Part shown: positions 54,314 to 63,706 of the stretch, one piece after another
Layout: each line of letters begins with the position of its first letter
Position numbering within the stretch: position 1 is the first letter of the stretch
Assembly: GCA_017936845.1 (NCBI GenBank)
Contig: JAGBES010000025.1
Span: 1-63,736, forward strand
Length of the DNA stretch: 63,736 nucleotides
Direction of reading: 5' to 3'
From: Bacilli bacterium
GTDB lineage: Bacteria > Bacillota_I > Bacilli_A > RF39 > UBA660
Notes under the pieces: generated by a model
Told to the model about the DNA's origin: nothing
The model's input: the letters and a program-made list of their open reading frames with translations, nothing else
Databases searched by the model: none
Translations under genes and position numbers: made by a program

Positions 54314-54917
54314 TTATTTAGATGAAATAATTATAAATCCTAGATGTGAATTAAATTATACTAAGGATTATGAACTTTTAATAGCAGTTATGCTTAGTGC
54401 ACAAACAACAGATAAAAGAGTAAATGAAGTAAACAAGATATTGTTTTCTAGATATAAAAGTTTAAAGGAATTAAAAGACGCTAATATAGAAGATATTATA
54501 ATTATTATCAAAAGTATTGGAACATTTAATAAGAAAGCAAAAAATATTAAAATAATAGCTAATTCATTGCTTAAAGATTACAATGGTATAGTACCAAATA
54601 ATAGAGAATATTTAGAATCATTACCAGGCGTAGGTAGAAAAACAGCTAATGTTGTCCTTAGTGAATTATATAATGAGCAATTTATAGCAGTAGATACTCA
54701 TATAAAAAGAGTAAGTATAAGACTTGGACTTGCTAATGAAAACGATGATGTTTTAATAATAGAAAAAAAGTTAACTAAAAAATTTAAAAACTATAATGCT
54801 AAAAGAATACATCATCAATTATTGTTATTTGGAAGATACTATTGCAAAGCAAGAAATCCTTTATGTGATAATTGTAAATTAAAAGATATATGTAAAGAAA
54901 AAAGAATTTCAAGTTAA
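54291..54917 (+). CDS. nth: Endonuclease III
   Basis: Base-excision glycosylase/AP lyase for oxidised pyrimidines. It has the HhH motif LPGVGRKTANVVLSE with the catalytic Lys, the catalytic Asp in VDTHIKRVSIRLG, and the Fe-S cluster cysteines C-x6-C-x2-C-x5-C (CKARNPLCDNCKLKDIC). At 208 residues it is the normal size. The start is ATG at 54291 or 54294. Confidence 0.95.
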   Translation: MMIQKIIDYLDEIIINPRCELNYTKDYELLIAVMLSAQTTDKRVNEVNKILFSRYKSLKELKDANIEDIIIIIKSIGTFNKKAKNIKIIANSLLKDYNGIVPNNREYLESLPGVGRKTANVVLSELYNEQFIAVDTHIKRVSIRLGLANENDDVLIIEKKLTKKFKNYNAKRIHHQLLLFGRYYCKARNPLCDNCKLKDICKEKRISS

Positions 54918-54935
54918 TTTGAAATTCTTTTTATT
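54901..54935. terminator. Bidirectional terminator
   Basis: AAAGAATTTCAA/TTGAAATTCTTT stem between the converging nth and ponA genes. Confidence 0.9.
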
Positions 54936-57819
54936 GTATCGTTACATTTCTTGATATTGATTTTGATTCGTAATTATAAGTAACAGTATATATTCCAGGC
55001 ATAGAATTCATTAATTCAAATGTTGAAGGAGTATTTGTAGTATTATTATAATATGTAATAGAAGTTGGTGTTAAAACTGTTTCTTCTCCATTTTTAATTA
55101 TTATAATACCTTGTTCACTATATGAACCCTTTGGAACAGTTATTTGGCTTTCTCCTTTAAGTTTAAGTGTTATTTCATCAGTAACACCTGCTAATGAAAC
55201 TGTTGTAGAAACACCATCACTCATATTTGAAGTAAATATTGTATAAGAAGATTTTACAACATAACTTGTAGGAGAAGAAGAATTAACAGTAATAGTAATA
55301 GAATTAGATGAAGTTGATTCAATTAAGTTTAAATTACCGTTATCATCTTTACTATATATTTTGTATACTAAGCTACCTATATTTTTGTTATTATAAGATT
55401 TTCTAGATGAAACAAATTTATTTTGAAATCCATTTGTTTCAAATAATGATTTAGCTAATTCTTTTATTTTTTCTTCATTTAAAGCATCTGGTGTTCCAAT
55501 AGGATCCCAACTAAGAGTTAATTGATTACCAGATACGGAACTTTTTAGATTAGTAACATCAGCTAATTTACTAAATCTTGTAGAAGTTTCAGTAGGTTCA
55601 GTACCTGCTTTAAACAATTCAGTAACAATTAGATTTTTTGGAGTATATTCACTAGGAAGTTTAGCTGGATATGTTTCAGTTTCAACAGCAACTTTAGAAA
55701 CACCGCCAGGGTTTTTAAAAGAGCTTCCTTTTTTAAATATACCTTTTCCTACCTTTTGAAACAATCTTTCATGATAAGTTGTACCAAAAATATTGTGATA
55801 TTCTTTATTTGGCTTTTCATAACCATACCAAACAGAAATAGCATAATCAGGTGAGGTACCAGATACCCAGTAATCATTAATTGCATTATCTGGAAGATTT
55901 CTAGCTTTTTTAGTTTTATCATCAAAATTTGATGTACCAGTTTTTGCTCCATAAACAGTACCATTTATATTTGCATGATTCAATAATCCTCTTTTAGCTG
56001 ATGATTGTAATAAATCTGTCATGATATAAGCTGTTTGAGGACTAAATACTTTTGTTGTAGTTACTTCTTTTTTAGTTTCTTCACCTGTATTTTTATCAAC
56101 AACTCTTATATAACTATGTGGAGAATTATAGACACCTCCATTAGCAAAAGTAGCATAAGCAGCAGCCATAGTTACTGGACATTCACCAGTATAACCACCA
56201 ATTGCATGTGCCTGATGTAAATTTTCTTCAGGATGTAATCCTAATTTTGTAACAGTTTCTTTGATGTTACCATTTTTATTTTTTTTGAATGCTTTAACAG
56301 CAGATGTATTTCTTGATTCAGCTAGTGCTTTTCTTAAAGTTAAGAATCCCATATAAGAACCGTCCCAATTACTAAGACTAGTACCATCTGAATAAGTAAT
56401 GTTTTCATCTGTAAAAGGTTCATAAGTTGACCAATTTTCATATTCGATACCTACGGAATAATCGTAAAGAGGTTTTGCGGTAGAACCAATTTGATTTTTT
56501 AATTGTGTTGCAGTATTAAATGTTCTTTCTTTAGTTTTATCTCTACCAGCACCAACGGCTAATAAATTACCATTTTTAACATCAATAACAGCTATACCAG
56601 CAGTTGCTTTTTCATCTTTCCAATCCCAAGTTTTACCAGTCATTATATCATTTATATATTCTTGTTTTTCTCTATCCATTGTTGTATATATTTCAAGAGC
56701 TGTTTTATTATCATAAGGATTAATTCCATCATCTATTAATTCTTCAATAACAGTATCTATAAATCCTTGATATTGGTTATTAGAAGTTTCTGATTCACTA
56801 TTTACCAAAAGTTTATCTACAGTTAATTTTTCAGCAGCTTGTCTTTCTTGTTTTGTAATATATCCATGTCTTTCCATTAACTTTAAAACTATTTTTCTTC
56901 TTGCTTCTGCTTTTTCTGGATATCTAAGAGGATCATCACTACCAGGTGATTGGAATAAACCAGCTATTAAAGCAGCTTCAGCTAAATTTATATCTTTAGC
57001 AGATTTCCCAAAATAAGTTTTACAAGCTTGTTCAACCCCATATGATTTTCCACCTAGATAAGGAGCATTAATATAAAATTCTAAAATTTCTTCTTTAGTA
57101 TAATGTTTTTCTACTTCATATATAGCCATATATATATCAGTGAATTTTCTTGTTAAACTTTTTTGAGTTGAAGTATAGTGGTTTTTAACAAGTTGCATTG
57201 TTAATGTAGAAGCACCACCAGCACTACTACTACCCAATAAAGTTTGAAGACTTGCTTTAGTAAATCTAGGAAGATCAAAACCATTATGTTGATAAAATCT
57301 TGAATCTTCAGTTGCTACTATAGCATTTATTAATACTTCTGGTAAATCATCATATTTAATTATTTCTCTATTTTCAGCACCAAGTTTTCCAAATTCTTTA
57401 CCATCTATATCATAGAAAGTTGAGGCTTCCTGATGATATAATTCATTTGGATCAAATTTAGGAGCATTCATAACAATATACCCTATAAAAGCACAAATTG
57501 CTAACACACCTATAATACATAGAATTAAGAAAATAAAGATTAATTTTTTAATTAAATTTTTTCCATTTTTTCTAGAATTCTTTTTCTTTTCGTGTTTTTT
57601 CTTAGGTTTAACTTGTTTTTTTATAGTAGCTGCATGTCTACTAGTTTCAATTTTTTTTCTATTTTTTAATAAATTTGGAATAAATAAGACTAAATCAGCA
57701 ATACCTATAACAATTAGTGAAATCCATATATTAATTGCTAAACATCCAACTATAAATGCTATTAAGCTAACTATGATAATTATCACATAATCTTTATTAT
57801 TTTTAAAAAAATCTTTCAT
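54931..57819 (-). CDS. ponA: Penicillin-binding protein 1A
   Basis: Bifunctional peptidoglycan polymerase. After two or more N-terminal membrane segments (about 12-50 and 92-112) comes the GT51 domain (EDSRFYQHNGFD, with the catalytic Glu; LTMQLVKNHY) and the transpeptidase: STAK in IGSTAKPLYDY, SRN in ESRNTSAVKA, KTG in GAKTGTSN. The C-terminal 260 residues hold fibronectin-III/Big-like strands, longer than in many class A PBPs. The N-terminus with an additional pair of membrane segments before residue 60 is unusual. It follows recU in one operon, as in Bacillus. Confidence 0.95.
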   Translation of the reverse strand: MKDFFKNNKDYVIIIIVSLIAFIVGCLAINIWISLIVIGIADLVLFIPNLLKNRKKIETSRHAATIKKQVKPKKKHEKKKNSRKNGKNLIKKLIFIFLILCIIGVLAICAFIGYIVMNAPKFDPNELYHQEASTFYDIDGKEFGKLGAENREIIKYDDLPEVLINAIVATEDSRFYQHNGFDLPRFTKASLQTLLGSSSAGGASTLTMQLVKNHYTSTQKSLTRKFTDIYMAIYEVEKHYTKEEILEFYINAPYLGGKSYGVEQACKTYFGKSAKDINLAEAALIAGLFQSPGSDDPLRYPEKAEARRKIVLKLMERHGYITKQERQAAEKLTVDKLLVNSESETSNNQYQGFIDTVIEELIDDGINPYDNKTALEIYTTMDREKQEYINDIMTGKTWDWKDEKATAGIAVIDVKNGNLLAVGAGRDKTKERTFNTATQLKNQIGSTAKPLYDYSVGIEYENWSTYEPFTDENITYSDGTSLSNWDGSYMGFLTLRKALAESRNTSAVKAFKKNKNGNIKETVTKLGLHPEENLHQAHAIGGYTGECPVTMAAAYATFANGGVYNSPHSYIRVVDKNTGEETKKEVTTTKVFSPQTAYIMTDLLQSSAKRGLLNHANINGTVYGAKTGTSNFDDKTKKARNLPDNAINDYWVSGTSPDYAISVWYGYEKPNKEYHNIFGTTYHERLFQKVGKGIFKKGSSFKNPGGVSKVAVETETYPAKLPSEYTPKNLIVTELFKAGTEPTETSTRFSKLADVTNLKSSVSGNQLTLSWDPIGTPDALNEEKIKELAKSLFETNGFQNKFVSSRKSYNNKNIGSLVYKIYSKDDNGNLNLIESTSSNSITITVNSSSPTSYVVKSSYTIFTSNMSDGVSTTVSLAGVTDEITLKLKGESQITVPKGSYSEQGIIIIKNGEETVLTPTSITYYNNTTNTPSTFELMNSMPGIYTVTYNYESKSISRNVTIQ

Positions 57820-57833
57820 TTTACCTCTCCTTT

Positions 57834-58394
57834 TTAATCTTTATAGATATAATTATCGATAATTTCTAAATAATCTATTCTTGGATTAAACTTATCTTTA
57901 ATTAAATAACCATAATTTTCAAAATAATTTAATGGAATTGATTTTCGTGTACTTTCTTTTATAAATTTAACTAAATTTTTAGTTTCAAGTAGAAAAGTTT
58001 TATTTTTTAATGTAAATCTAACAATTAAGAAGCTTATACCACCGTGTTCAGCTATTTTTTTTAAATGTTCTATCTGATGAACGTGTATATTTGATAAAGG
58101 AAAATTATTATTTTTAGTCTCTTTAGCTTCAAAATCAATATATTTACCTTTATATATTCCATTATAATCTGTAGTTGATGGAATTTTAAAATATGCTTCT
58201 TTAATAACTGCATCCTTACGATTTGGAAAATCAACTTTAGTTATAGTAATAGGTGTTGGTTTTTTATAGATGATAGCTTTATTGTTAATTAAATAAAAGT
58301 TATTTGTTTCATTTAAATCATTTTCTAAAGACATACCTCTATTTCCATATGAAATACTCCTTTTATTATTTTTTAATTTTGTTGGATATTTCAT
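57834..58394 (-). CDS. recU: Holliday junction resolvase RecU
   Basis: Resolves recombination junctions with RuvAB. It starts with MKYPTKLKNNKRSISYGNRG, and has the catalytic patch STTDYNGIYKGKYIDFEAKET and HQIEHLKKIAEHGGISFLIV. The 186 residues fit. I use the ATG at 58394, five bases after GGTGAT; a GTG at 58403 is the alternative. recU-ponA is a conserved pair. Confidence 0.95.
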   Translation of the reverse strand: MKYPTKLKNNKRSISYGNRGMSLENDLNETNNFYLINNKAIIYKKPTPITITKVDFPNRKDAVIKEAYFKIPSTTDYNGIYKGKYIDFEAKETKNNNFPLSNIHVHQIEHLKKIAEHGGISFLIVRFTLKNKTFLLETKNLVKFIKESTRKSIPLNYFENYGYLIKDKFNPRIDYLEIIDNYIYKD

Positions 58395-58540
58395 TATTAT
58401 CACCTTTTTTAATTATACAATAAAAAAATATTTTTTACTATAGAAATTTATGAAAAAATATAAGTTCTAAAAATAGCTAGTTTTGTCGAATTTAATGTTT
58501 TAATAAAATATGTATGATAAATTTATTTTGAGGTGAAAAT

Positions 58541-58645
58541 ATGAGTAGATATAAACACATGAATATAAATCTTTTATTTGATGAAATGATTGAAGATGTA
58601 AAGTTTTTGAAAAAATCTACAGTATTTATAGAAACAAAAAAATAA
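58541..58645 (+). CDS. Small ORF, 34 residues
   Basis: A short gene with GAGGTGA five bases before the ATG. The peptide MSRYKHMNINLLFDEM is followed by a charged helix IEDVKFLKKS. No family known. It occupies the only gap between recU and the DUF378 gene. The ribosome site is good and the frame reads to TAA, but there is no comparative support. Confidence 0.45.
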   Translation: MSRYKHMNINLLFDEMIEDVKFLKKSTVFIETKK

Positions 58646-58654
58646 TCATGAAGA

Positions 58655-58864
58655 TTATTTTGATTCAATGTGATTAAAAAGAATACCTATATTGATAATT
58701 CCACATATACCAACAATAATATATATTAGATTGGCTAAAAATTTGATATTAAGTAGTTCAACAAAAAGGTAATCAACAATATTGAAATTAAAAATTCCAA
58801 TAATTCCCCATACAATAGCTCCTATAATTGTAAAAATAAGAGCTGTTTTTTGTAAACTTTCCAT
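58655..58864 (-). CDS. DUF378 membrane protein
   Basis: A 69-residue protein with two membrane segments. LIFTIIGAIVWGIIGIFNFNIVD and LIYIIVGICGI follow the DUF378 pattern (GA-x-x-WGL-GLFN, then Y-x-x-VG-x-x-G). GAAAGGAG precedes the ATG. The function is unknown. Confidence 0.85.
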   Translation of the reverse strand: MESLQKTALIFTIIGAIVWGIIGIFNFNIVDYLFVELLNIKFLANLIYIIVGICGIINIGILFNHIESK

Positions 58865-58913
58865 GATATGCTCCTTTCTTTATTAATAGAATGTCCTAAA
58901 TAATTTAAAATAT

Positions 58914-58941
58914 TCATATAAAGAAAATAAATCCATATAAT
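58914..58941 (+). promoter_or_regulatory. Possible SigE-like promoter
   Basis: TCATATA, 13 bases, CATATAAT, upstream of the YdcC/GerS-like gene. It has the same -10 as the yabP site. ydcC is SigE-dependent in B. subtilis. Confidence 0.45.
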
Positions 58942-58970
58942 TAAATGAAAATAATTTATGGGGTGAAAGA

Positions 58971-59954
58971 ATGAAAAAGAAAATATTGTTGATTCTTATG
59001 TTAGGATGTTTTTTCTTTACAGGATGTTTTAAAAATAATGATGAATCAAAAAAATTTATAAAAAAAGTAGAAAAAACAAAAAGTTATTATTTAAGTGGTG
59101 AACTGGAAATTATAAATAATGAAGATACATATTATTATGATGTAAATGTATCATATAAAGATAAAGATTATTATAAAGTAAGTTTAAAAAATAAGATAAA
59201 TGATCATGAACAGATTATATTAAAAAATGATGATGGAGTCTATGTTCTTACACCATCACTTAATAAAAGTTTTAAATTTCAAAGTGAATGGCCATATAAT
59301 AATTCACAAAGCTATTTATTACAAAGTTTAGTAACAGATATTGAAAAAGATAAAACAAAGAAAATAGAAAAAAATAAATCCACAACTATTATTACTACTA
59401 AGGTAAATTATTCTAATAATAAAAAATTAAATAGTCAAAAAATATATTTAAATAAATCATCTATGGTAGAAAAAGTAGAAGTTTATGATGAAGATAATAA
59501 TATAAAAATTAAAATGAATTTTGATAATATAGATTTAAAATCTAAATATGATAAAGATTACTTTGATATAAAAAGTAATATGAGTATAAAAGAAGTAAAA
59601 GAAACATCTAAAAGTTTAAATGATATAGTATATCCAATGTATATGCCGGAAAATACTTATTTAGCAAGTGAAGATAAAATATCTGTTACTAATGGAGAAA
59701 GAGTAATACTTACATTCTTAGGAGATAGTCCATTTACAATTATAGAAGAAACTGTAAATGTAAGTAAAGAAATGGAAACAATAAATATGTATGGAGAACC
59801 AACATTATTAGTAGATACAGTTGGATCGTTAAGTGATAATGAAGTTACTTGGATAAGTAATGGAATAGAGTATTATGCTACATCAGAAGTAATGAATGAA
59901 ACAGAACTTTTAGAAGTTGTGAAATCAATAAGTGCTATGCCAGTTTCAAAATAA
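58971..59954 (+). CDS. LolA-like sporulation lipoprotein (YdcC/GerS-like)
   Basis: A 327-residue lipoprotein (signal ending in FFFTGCF; Cys19). The LolA-like beta-barrel half (about 30-200: YYLSGELEIINNEDTYYYDV, NDDGVYVLTPSLNKSFKF, IYLNKSSMVEKVEVYD) is followed by a DUF4367-like end with YPMYMPENTYLASED. B. subtilis YdcC and C. difficile GerS share this layout and act in sporulation or cortex/germination. Context (SigE-like promoter) agrees. A general LolA-fold lipoprotein is the alternative. Confidence 0.8.
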   Translation: MKKKILLILMLGCFFFTGCFKNNDESKKFIKKVEKTKSYYLSGELEIINNEDTYYYDVNVSYKDKDYYKVSLKNKINDHEQIILKNDDGVYVLTPSLNKSFKFQSEWPYNNSQSYLLQSLVTDIEKDKTKKIEKNKSTTIITTKVNYSNNKKLNSQKIYLNKSSMVEKVEVYDEDNNIKIKMNFDNIDLKSKYDKDYFDIKSNMSIKEVKETSKSLNDIVYPMYMPENTYLASEDKISVTNGERVILTFLGDSPFTIIEETVNVSKEMETINMYGEPTLLVDTVGSLSDNEVTWISNGIEYYATSEVMNETELLEVVKSISAMPVSK

Positions 59955-59961
59955 TGATAGA

Positions 59962-59990
59962 AAATAGAAAAAAAGTTTCTATTTTTTTTT
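59962..59990 (+). terminator. Intrinsic terminator
   Basis: AATAGAAA/TTTCTATT stem with T8. Confidence 0.8.
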
Positions 59991-60019
59991 AAATATGTTA
60001 TAATGCTTTTGGTGATATA

Positions 60020-60535
60020 ATGAGTAAAAAAAACAAACAAGTAATTTTAAAAAACAATTCATCAGTAGAAAGCAATGAATATAAAAAATTAATAACTATA
60101 ATTATTATAGTAGCTACTATATTTTTAATATTTTATGTAATAACATTATTTTTTACTAAAAGTGATAAAGATAATATTTTTAAAAATGATTTAAACGCAT
60201 CAGAAATACAATATGATGAAATAATCATAGGAGAAATGTTTAATAAAGATGGAGAATATTATGTATTATTATTAGAAGGTGAAGATCCTTACAAAAGTAT
60301 ATTTGATAGTTATGTGACAATGATAAGAAGCGGAAAGACTAAAATATATACGGTTGACTTAAATAGTGCATTTAATAAAAGTTATAAAGATGAAGAAAAT
60401 AATTATGAAAAAGATAATTTTAAAGTAAAAGGAACACTATTGTTAAAACTTGATGATGGAAATATAAAAGATCATTATGAAAATAAAGAAGAAATATTAA
60501 ATATTTTAAAAGAACTATCAAATACCCTTGAATAG
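60020..60535 (+). CDS. Membrane-anchored protein, unknown
   Basis: A 171-residue protein with one membrane segment (about 24-45) and an outside domain. GEYYVLLLEGEDPYKSIFDS, KIYTVDLNSAFNKSY and GTLLLKLDDGNI give a strand-helix-strand order reminiscent of a thioredoxin-like fold, but there is no CxxC. Unrecognised. It is monocistronic between two terminators. Confidence 0.7.
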   Translation: MSKKNKQVILKNNSSVESNEYKKLITIIIIVATIFLIFYVITLFFTKSDKDNIFKNDLNASEIQYDEIIIGEMFNKDGEYYVLLLEGEDPYKSIFDSYVTMIRSGKTKIYTVDLNSAFNKSYKDEENNYEKDNFKVKGTLLLKLDDGNIKDHYENKEEILNILKELSNTLE

Positions 60536-60550
60536 TTCTTTTATTTTTTT
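60508..60550 (+). terminator. Intrinsic terminator
   Basis: AAAAGAACTAT/ATAGTTCTTTT stem with a 13-base loop and T7 tail, including the stop of the upstream gene. Confidence 0.75.
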
Positions 60551-60553
60551 ATG

Positions 60554-60582
60554 TTGACATTTGTTATTTATAATAATATAAT
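60554..60582 (+). promoter_or_regulatory. SigA-type promoter
   Basis: TTGACA, 17 bases, TATAAT: a consensus promoter for the C26 gene. Confidence 0.85.
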
Positions 60583-60607
60583 ACATAACTATTGAGGGGA
60601 TGATTAG

Positions 60608-61306
60608 ATGAAACCAATAATAGGAATAGTAGAATGGCCATATACAGATAAAGATGGAGATTTAATATATGAAGTTATAAATCCTATTATAGAAAAAGTA
60701 TCACAATATGGAGGAATACCTATTGGAATATTTCCAACGCAAATAGAAAATTATCAAAATAAAAAAATAAATGAAATAAAAAAATTAACATTAGAAGAAA
60801 AAGATGATTTGAATCAGTCATTAAAAATATGCGATGCTATTATAAAACCAGGAGCACTAAGAATATATGGATATGAAAAATATATATATAATTATGCTTT
60901 TGAAAAAAATATGCCATATATAGGAATATGTGCAGGCATGCAACTTATGGCAGCACACCAAAAAGAAATGAAAAATGTAAGAAATTCTGAAAGTAATGTA
61001 ATACATCATTCAAAAGAAGAATATGCCCATAGCATAAAAATAATGAAAGATACATTATTATATAATATATTAAAAAAAGATGAAATAATGGTAAATAGTA
61101 GACATAATTATCATATAGAAAATCCAGGAATAAATAAAATAAGTGCATATTCAGAAGACTCTTTAATAGAAGCAATAGAAAATCCGACTAAAGATTTTCA
61201 GATAGGATTACAATGGCATCCAGAAATGTTAAATGATGAAAATACAGAACATATATTTGAAAGTTTTATATATGAGGCAAATAAATATAAGTTAAAAAGA
61301 AAATAA
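60608..61306 (+). CDS. Class I glutamine amidotransferase-like, peptidase C26
   Basis: A 232-residue hydrolase. The nucleophile is in PYIGICAGMQLMAA, and the His-Glu pair in GLQWHPEML. PIIGIVEWPY at the start and the NSRHNYHIENPG loop fit the gamma-glutamyl-gamma-aminobutyrate hydrolase (PuuD-like) family, which splits gamma-glutamyl amides. The partner pathway is not encoded here, so the substrate is open. GAGGGGAT precedes the ATG and the promoter is near consensus. Confidence 0.88.
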   Translation: MKPIIGIVEWPYTDKDGDLIYEVINPIIEKVSQYGGIPIGIFPTQIENYQNKKINEIKKLTLEEKDDLNQSLKICDAIIKPGALRIYGYEKYIYNYAFEKNMPYIGICAGMQLMAAHQKEMKNVRNSESNVIHHSKEEYAHSIKIMKDTLLYNILKKDEIMVNSRHNYHIENPGINKISAYSEDSLIEAIENPTKDFQIGLQWHPEMLNDENTEHIFESFIYEANKYKLKRK

Positions 61307-61367
61307 TTTTTAACTTTTTTATTTGCTATTAAATTAATAATATGCTAATATAATTATGGTGATAATA

Positions 61368-62717
61368 ATGAGAACAGTTGATGATAAGAACAATAATAAA
61401 AAAATAAAAGAAAATTTAAAAAGCAAAAAAATAATGACTGAAGATAAAAAAAATAAAGAAAAACAAATAAGCAAAAAAACAATAACTAAAAATCAAAACA
61501 TAGAAAAAGAAAAAGCAAAGAAAAATAAAATAAAAGAAAAAAATACATTCACAACAATAGAAGTTGTATCATTGATTATAATATCAGTCATAGTAAGTTT
61601 AGTTATGGGAGGATTAATATCATCTAATTTAAATAAAGGAAAAACAGTTAATAATGATAAAGATTTACAAGAATTTATTAAAAATTATAATTATATAATA
61701 GATAACTATTATGATGAAGTTGATAAAAAAGAATTATTAAATGATGCTTTAAAAGGAATGTTAGATTCACTTGAAGATGATTATTCTTATTTATTAGATG
61801 AATCAGATTCATCAAACTTTAATATTCAATTGGAAGGACAATATCAAGGAATAGGAATAGAAATAGTAAGCTTAACAAATGGAGATATAATTATATATAA
61901 TGTATTTGAAGATTCACCAGCAGATAAAGCAGGGTTAAAAGTAGAAGATATTATATTAAAAATAAATGATGAAGATTTTTCTAAAAAAACTCCATCAGAC
62001 ATTTCATCATATATAAGAGATAGCAAAGATAAAGAATTTGTTTTAGAAATAAAAAGAAATAATGAAATAAAAAAAATAACTGTTCAAAAACAATCAGTTA
62101 CAATAAAAGCTGTAAAATCTAAAATATATAATAAAGATAATAAAAAAATAGGATATATATATATAGATATATTTTCAAATGTAGCATATAAACAATTTAA
62201 AGAAGAATTACAAAAATTAGAAAAAGAAAAAATAGATTCACTTATAATAGATGTAAGAGATAATACAGGTGGACATTTAACAACAGCAACTAATATAATC
62301 TCATTATTTTTAGATTCTAGTCATGTTATATATCAAACAGAAACAAAAACAAATATAAAAAAATATTATTCGGTAGGAACAGTAACTAAAAAATATCCAA
62401 TTATTATATTACAAAACGAAAATTCAGCTTCAGCATCAGAAATGTTAAGCGCAGCATTAAAAGAGGAGTATGGGGCAACTATAATAGGAAAAATTAGTTA
62501 TGGAAAAGGAACTGTACAAGAGATGCTAGAATTAAGTAATGGTAGTGAATATAAGATAACTACAAAAAAATGGTTAACACCAAAAGGAAATTGGATAAAT
62601 AAAAAAGGTGTAGATGTTGATATAGATATTTCATTGGATGATAAATATAAAGATAATCCTACTGATGAGAATGATAATCAATTACAAAAAGCTATAGAGG
62701 AAGCAGCAAAGAAATAA
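61368..62717 (+). CDS. ctp: S41 family C-terminal processing peptidase
   Basis: A 449-residue secreted-membrane protease. A very basic N-terminus (1-65) precedes a membrane anchor (about 66-88), a PDZ domain (YQGIGIEIVSLTNGDIIIY to about 235) and the S41 core. The catalytic Ser is in ENSASASEMLSAAL and the Lys in GKISYGKGTVQEM. CtpA/CtpB of Bacillus; CtpB acts in SigK signalling during sporulation, but this could be a vegetative CtpA. I chose the ATG at 61368, after GGTGAT. Confidence 0.93.
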   Translation: MRTVDDKNNNKKIKENLKSKKIMTEDKKNKEKQISKKTITKNQNIEKEKAKKNKIKEKNTFTTIEVVSLIIISVIVSLVMGGLISSNLNKGKTVNNDKDLQEFIKNYNYIIDNYYDEVDKKELLNDALKGMLDSLEDDYSYLLDESDSSNFNIQLEGQYQGIGIEIVSLTNGDIIIYNVFEDSPADKAGLKVEDIILKINDEDFSKKTPSDISSYIRDSKDKEFVLEIKRNNEIKKITVQKQSVTIKAVKSKIYNKDNKKIGYIYIDIFSNVAYKQFKEELQKLEKEKIDSLIIDVRDNTGGHLTTATNIISLFLDSSHVIYQTETKTNIKKYYSVGTVTKKYPIIILQNENSASASEMLSAALKEEYGATIIGKISYGKGTVQEMLELSNGSEYKITTKKWLTPKGNWINKKGVDVDIDISLDDKYKDNPTDENDNQLQKAIEEAAKK

Positions 62718-62738
62718 AATTCTTTGCTTTTTAGTTTT
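62705..62738 (+). terminator. Intrinsic terminator
   Basis: GCAAAGAA/TTCTTTGC stem with a T-rich tail, overlapping the ctp stop. Confidence 0.8.
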
Positions 62739-62799
62739 TAAAAATTTTGCTTTTAATAAAAAAAATGTATATAATAGATATAAATGAAAGAGGTATAAT

Positions 62800-63351
62800 A
62801 TGAATAAAATATGTATAGGAGATAAATTTCAAATTCAGTGTTACAAGCATGATGGGAATGTCCATAGATGTTGGGAAGAAGCTGTTGTATTGGATATGAA
62901 TAAAGATTATATTGTATGTGGTAACAATAGAACATTAGTAACAAGATCAGAAGGTGTAACTTGGAGAACAAAGGAACCAGCCATAATGTATTTTTTTAAA
63001 AATGAATGGTACAATGTTATTGCACAATTAAAAAAAGATGGAATATATTATTATTGTAATATAGCAACTCCATATATTATAGAAGAAAATACAATCAAAT
63101 ATATTGATTATGATTTGGATTTAAGAATATTCCCAACAGGAGAATATAAGATATTAGATAGAATGGAATATAAATATCATAAAAAATTAATGAATTATTC
63201 TGATGATTTAGATATAGCAATAAAAAATGGATTAGATGATTTAATAAAGAAATATAAAAATGGATCACAGATATTTAATTCTAAAAAAAATTATGATTAT
63301 TATAAAATATATTGTGATGTAAAAAACTATAATGAAAAACACAATTTTTAG
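62800..63351 (+). CDS. DUF402 nucleoside di/triphosphatase (NtdP/YgaC-like)
   Basis: A 183-residue protein. GDKFQIQCYKHDGNVHRCWEEA at the start, YVCGNNRTLVTRSEGVTWRTKEPA and YYYCNIATPYIIEENTIKYIDYDLDLRI match the DUF402 (UPF0374) family; the Tyr/Asp core binds a divalent metal. In S. aureus the homologue NtdP hydrolyses nucleoside tri- and diphosphates. Standard size. Confidence 0.92.
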   Translation: MNKICIGDKFQIQCYKHDGNVHRCWEEAVVLDMNKDYIVCGNNRTLVTRSEGVTWRTKEPAIMYFFKNEWYNVIAQLKKDGIYYYCNIATPYIIEENTIKYIDYDLDLRIFPTGEYKILDRMEYKYHKKLMNYSDDLDIAIKNGLDDLIKKYKNGSQIFNSKKNYDYYKIYCDVKNYNEKHNF

Positions 63352-63454
63352 TAATATAAATTATAAAATATAATATAATGTAAATAGATATATCAGTAAG
63401 AAATATCAAATTTACATTTTTTTGTAAAAATAAAAAAATTTTTCAAAAAAAGTA

Positions 63455-63483
63455 TTGACTTAAATATTCTAATTTGATATATT
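63455..63483 (+). promoter_or_regulatory. rRNA promoter P1
   Basis: TTGACT, 17 bases, TATATT. The bases TAGT/AAGTATTGACTTAA around it recur at P2. Confidence 0.9.
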
Positions 63484-63571
63484 AATGTTGCTTTTCAAAA
63501 AGGAGTCAAAATATTACAAAAATGTCATATTTTGTCAAAAAAATATTTTTTTAAAAAATTTAAAAAAAGTA

Positions 63572-63600
63572 TTGACTTAATGAAAAGTATTTGATATATT
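63572..63600 (+). promoter_or_regulatory. rRNA promoter P2
   Basis: TTGACT, 17 bases, TATATT, 117 bases after P1 with near-identical boxes and A/T-rich upstream elements. About 100 bases of leader follow, including GATCTTTGAAAACTGA, a common feature of Firmicute rRNA leaders. Confidence 0.9.
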
Positions 63601-63706
63601 AGTAATGCTTCTTGAAAAGAAGACATGAATGATCTTTGAAAACTGAGCAAAAATGTCAATTCAATAAGTTAGGAAAAAAACAATTCAAACAAATTAAAAG
63701 TTATTT

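Noticed and set aside
63500-63560. Leader peptide between the rRNA promoters
   Set aside because: AAAAGGAG is followed by an ATG only about 16 bases later and the ten-codon frame is AT-rich noise.
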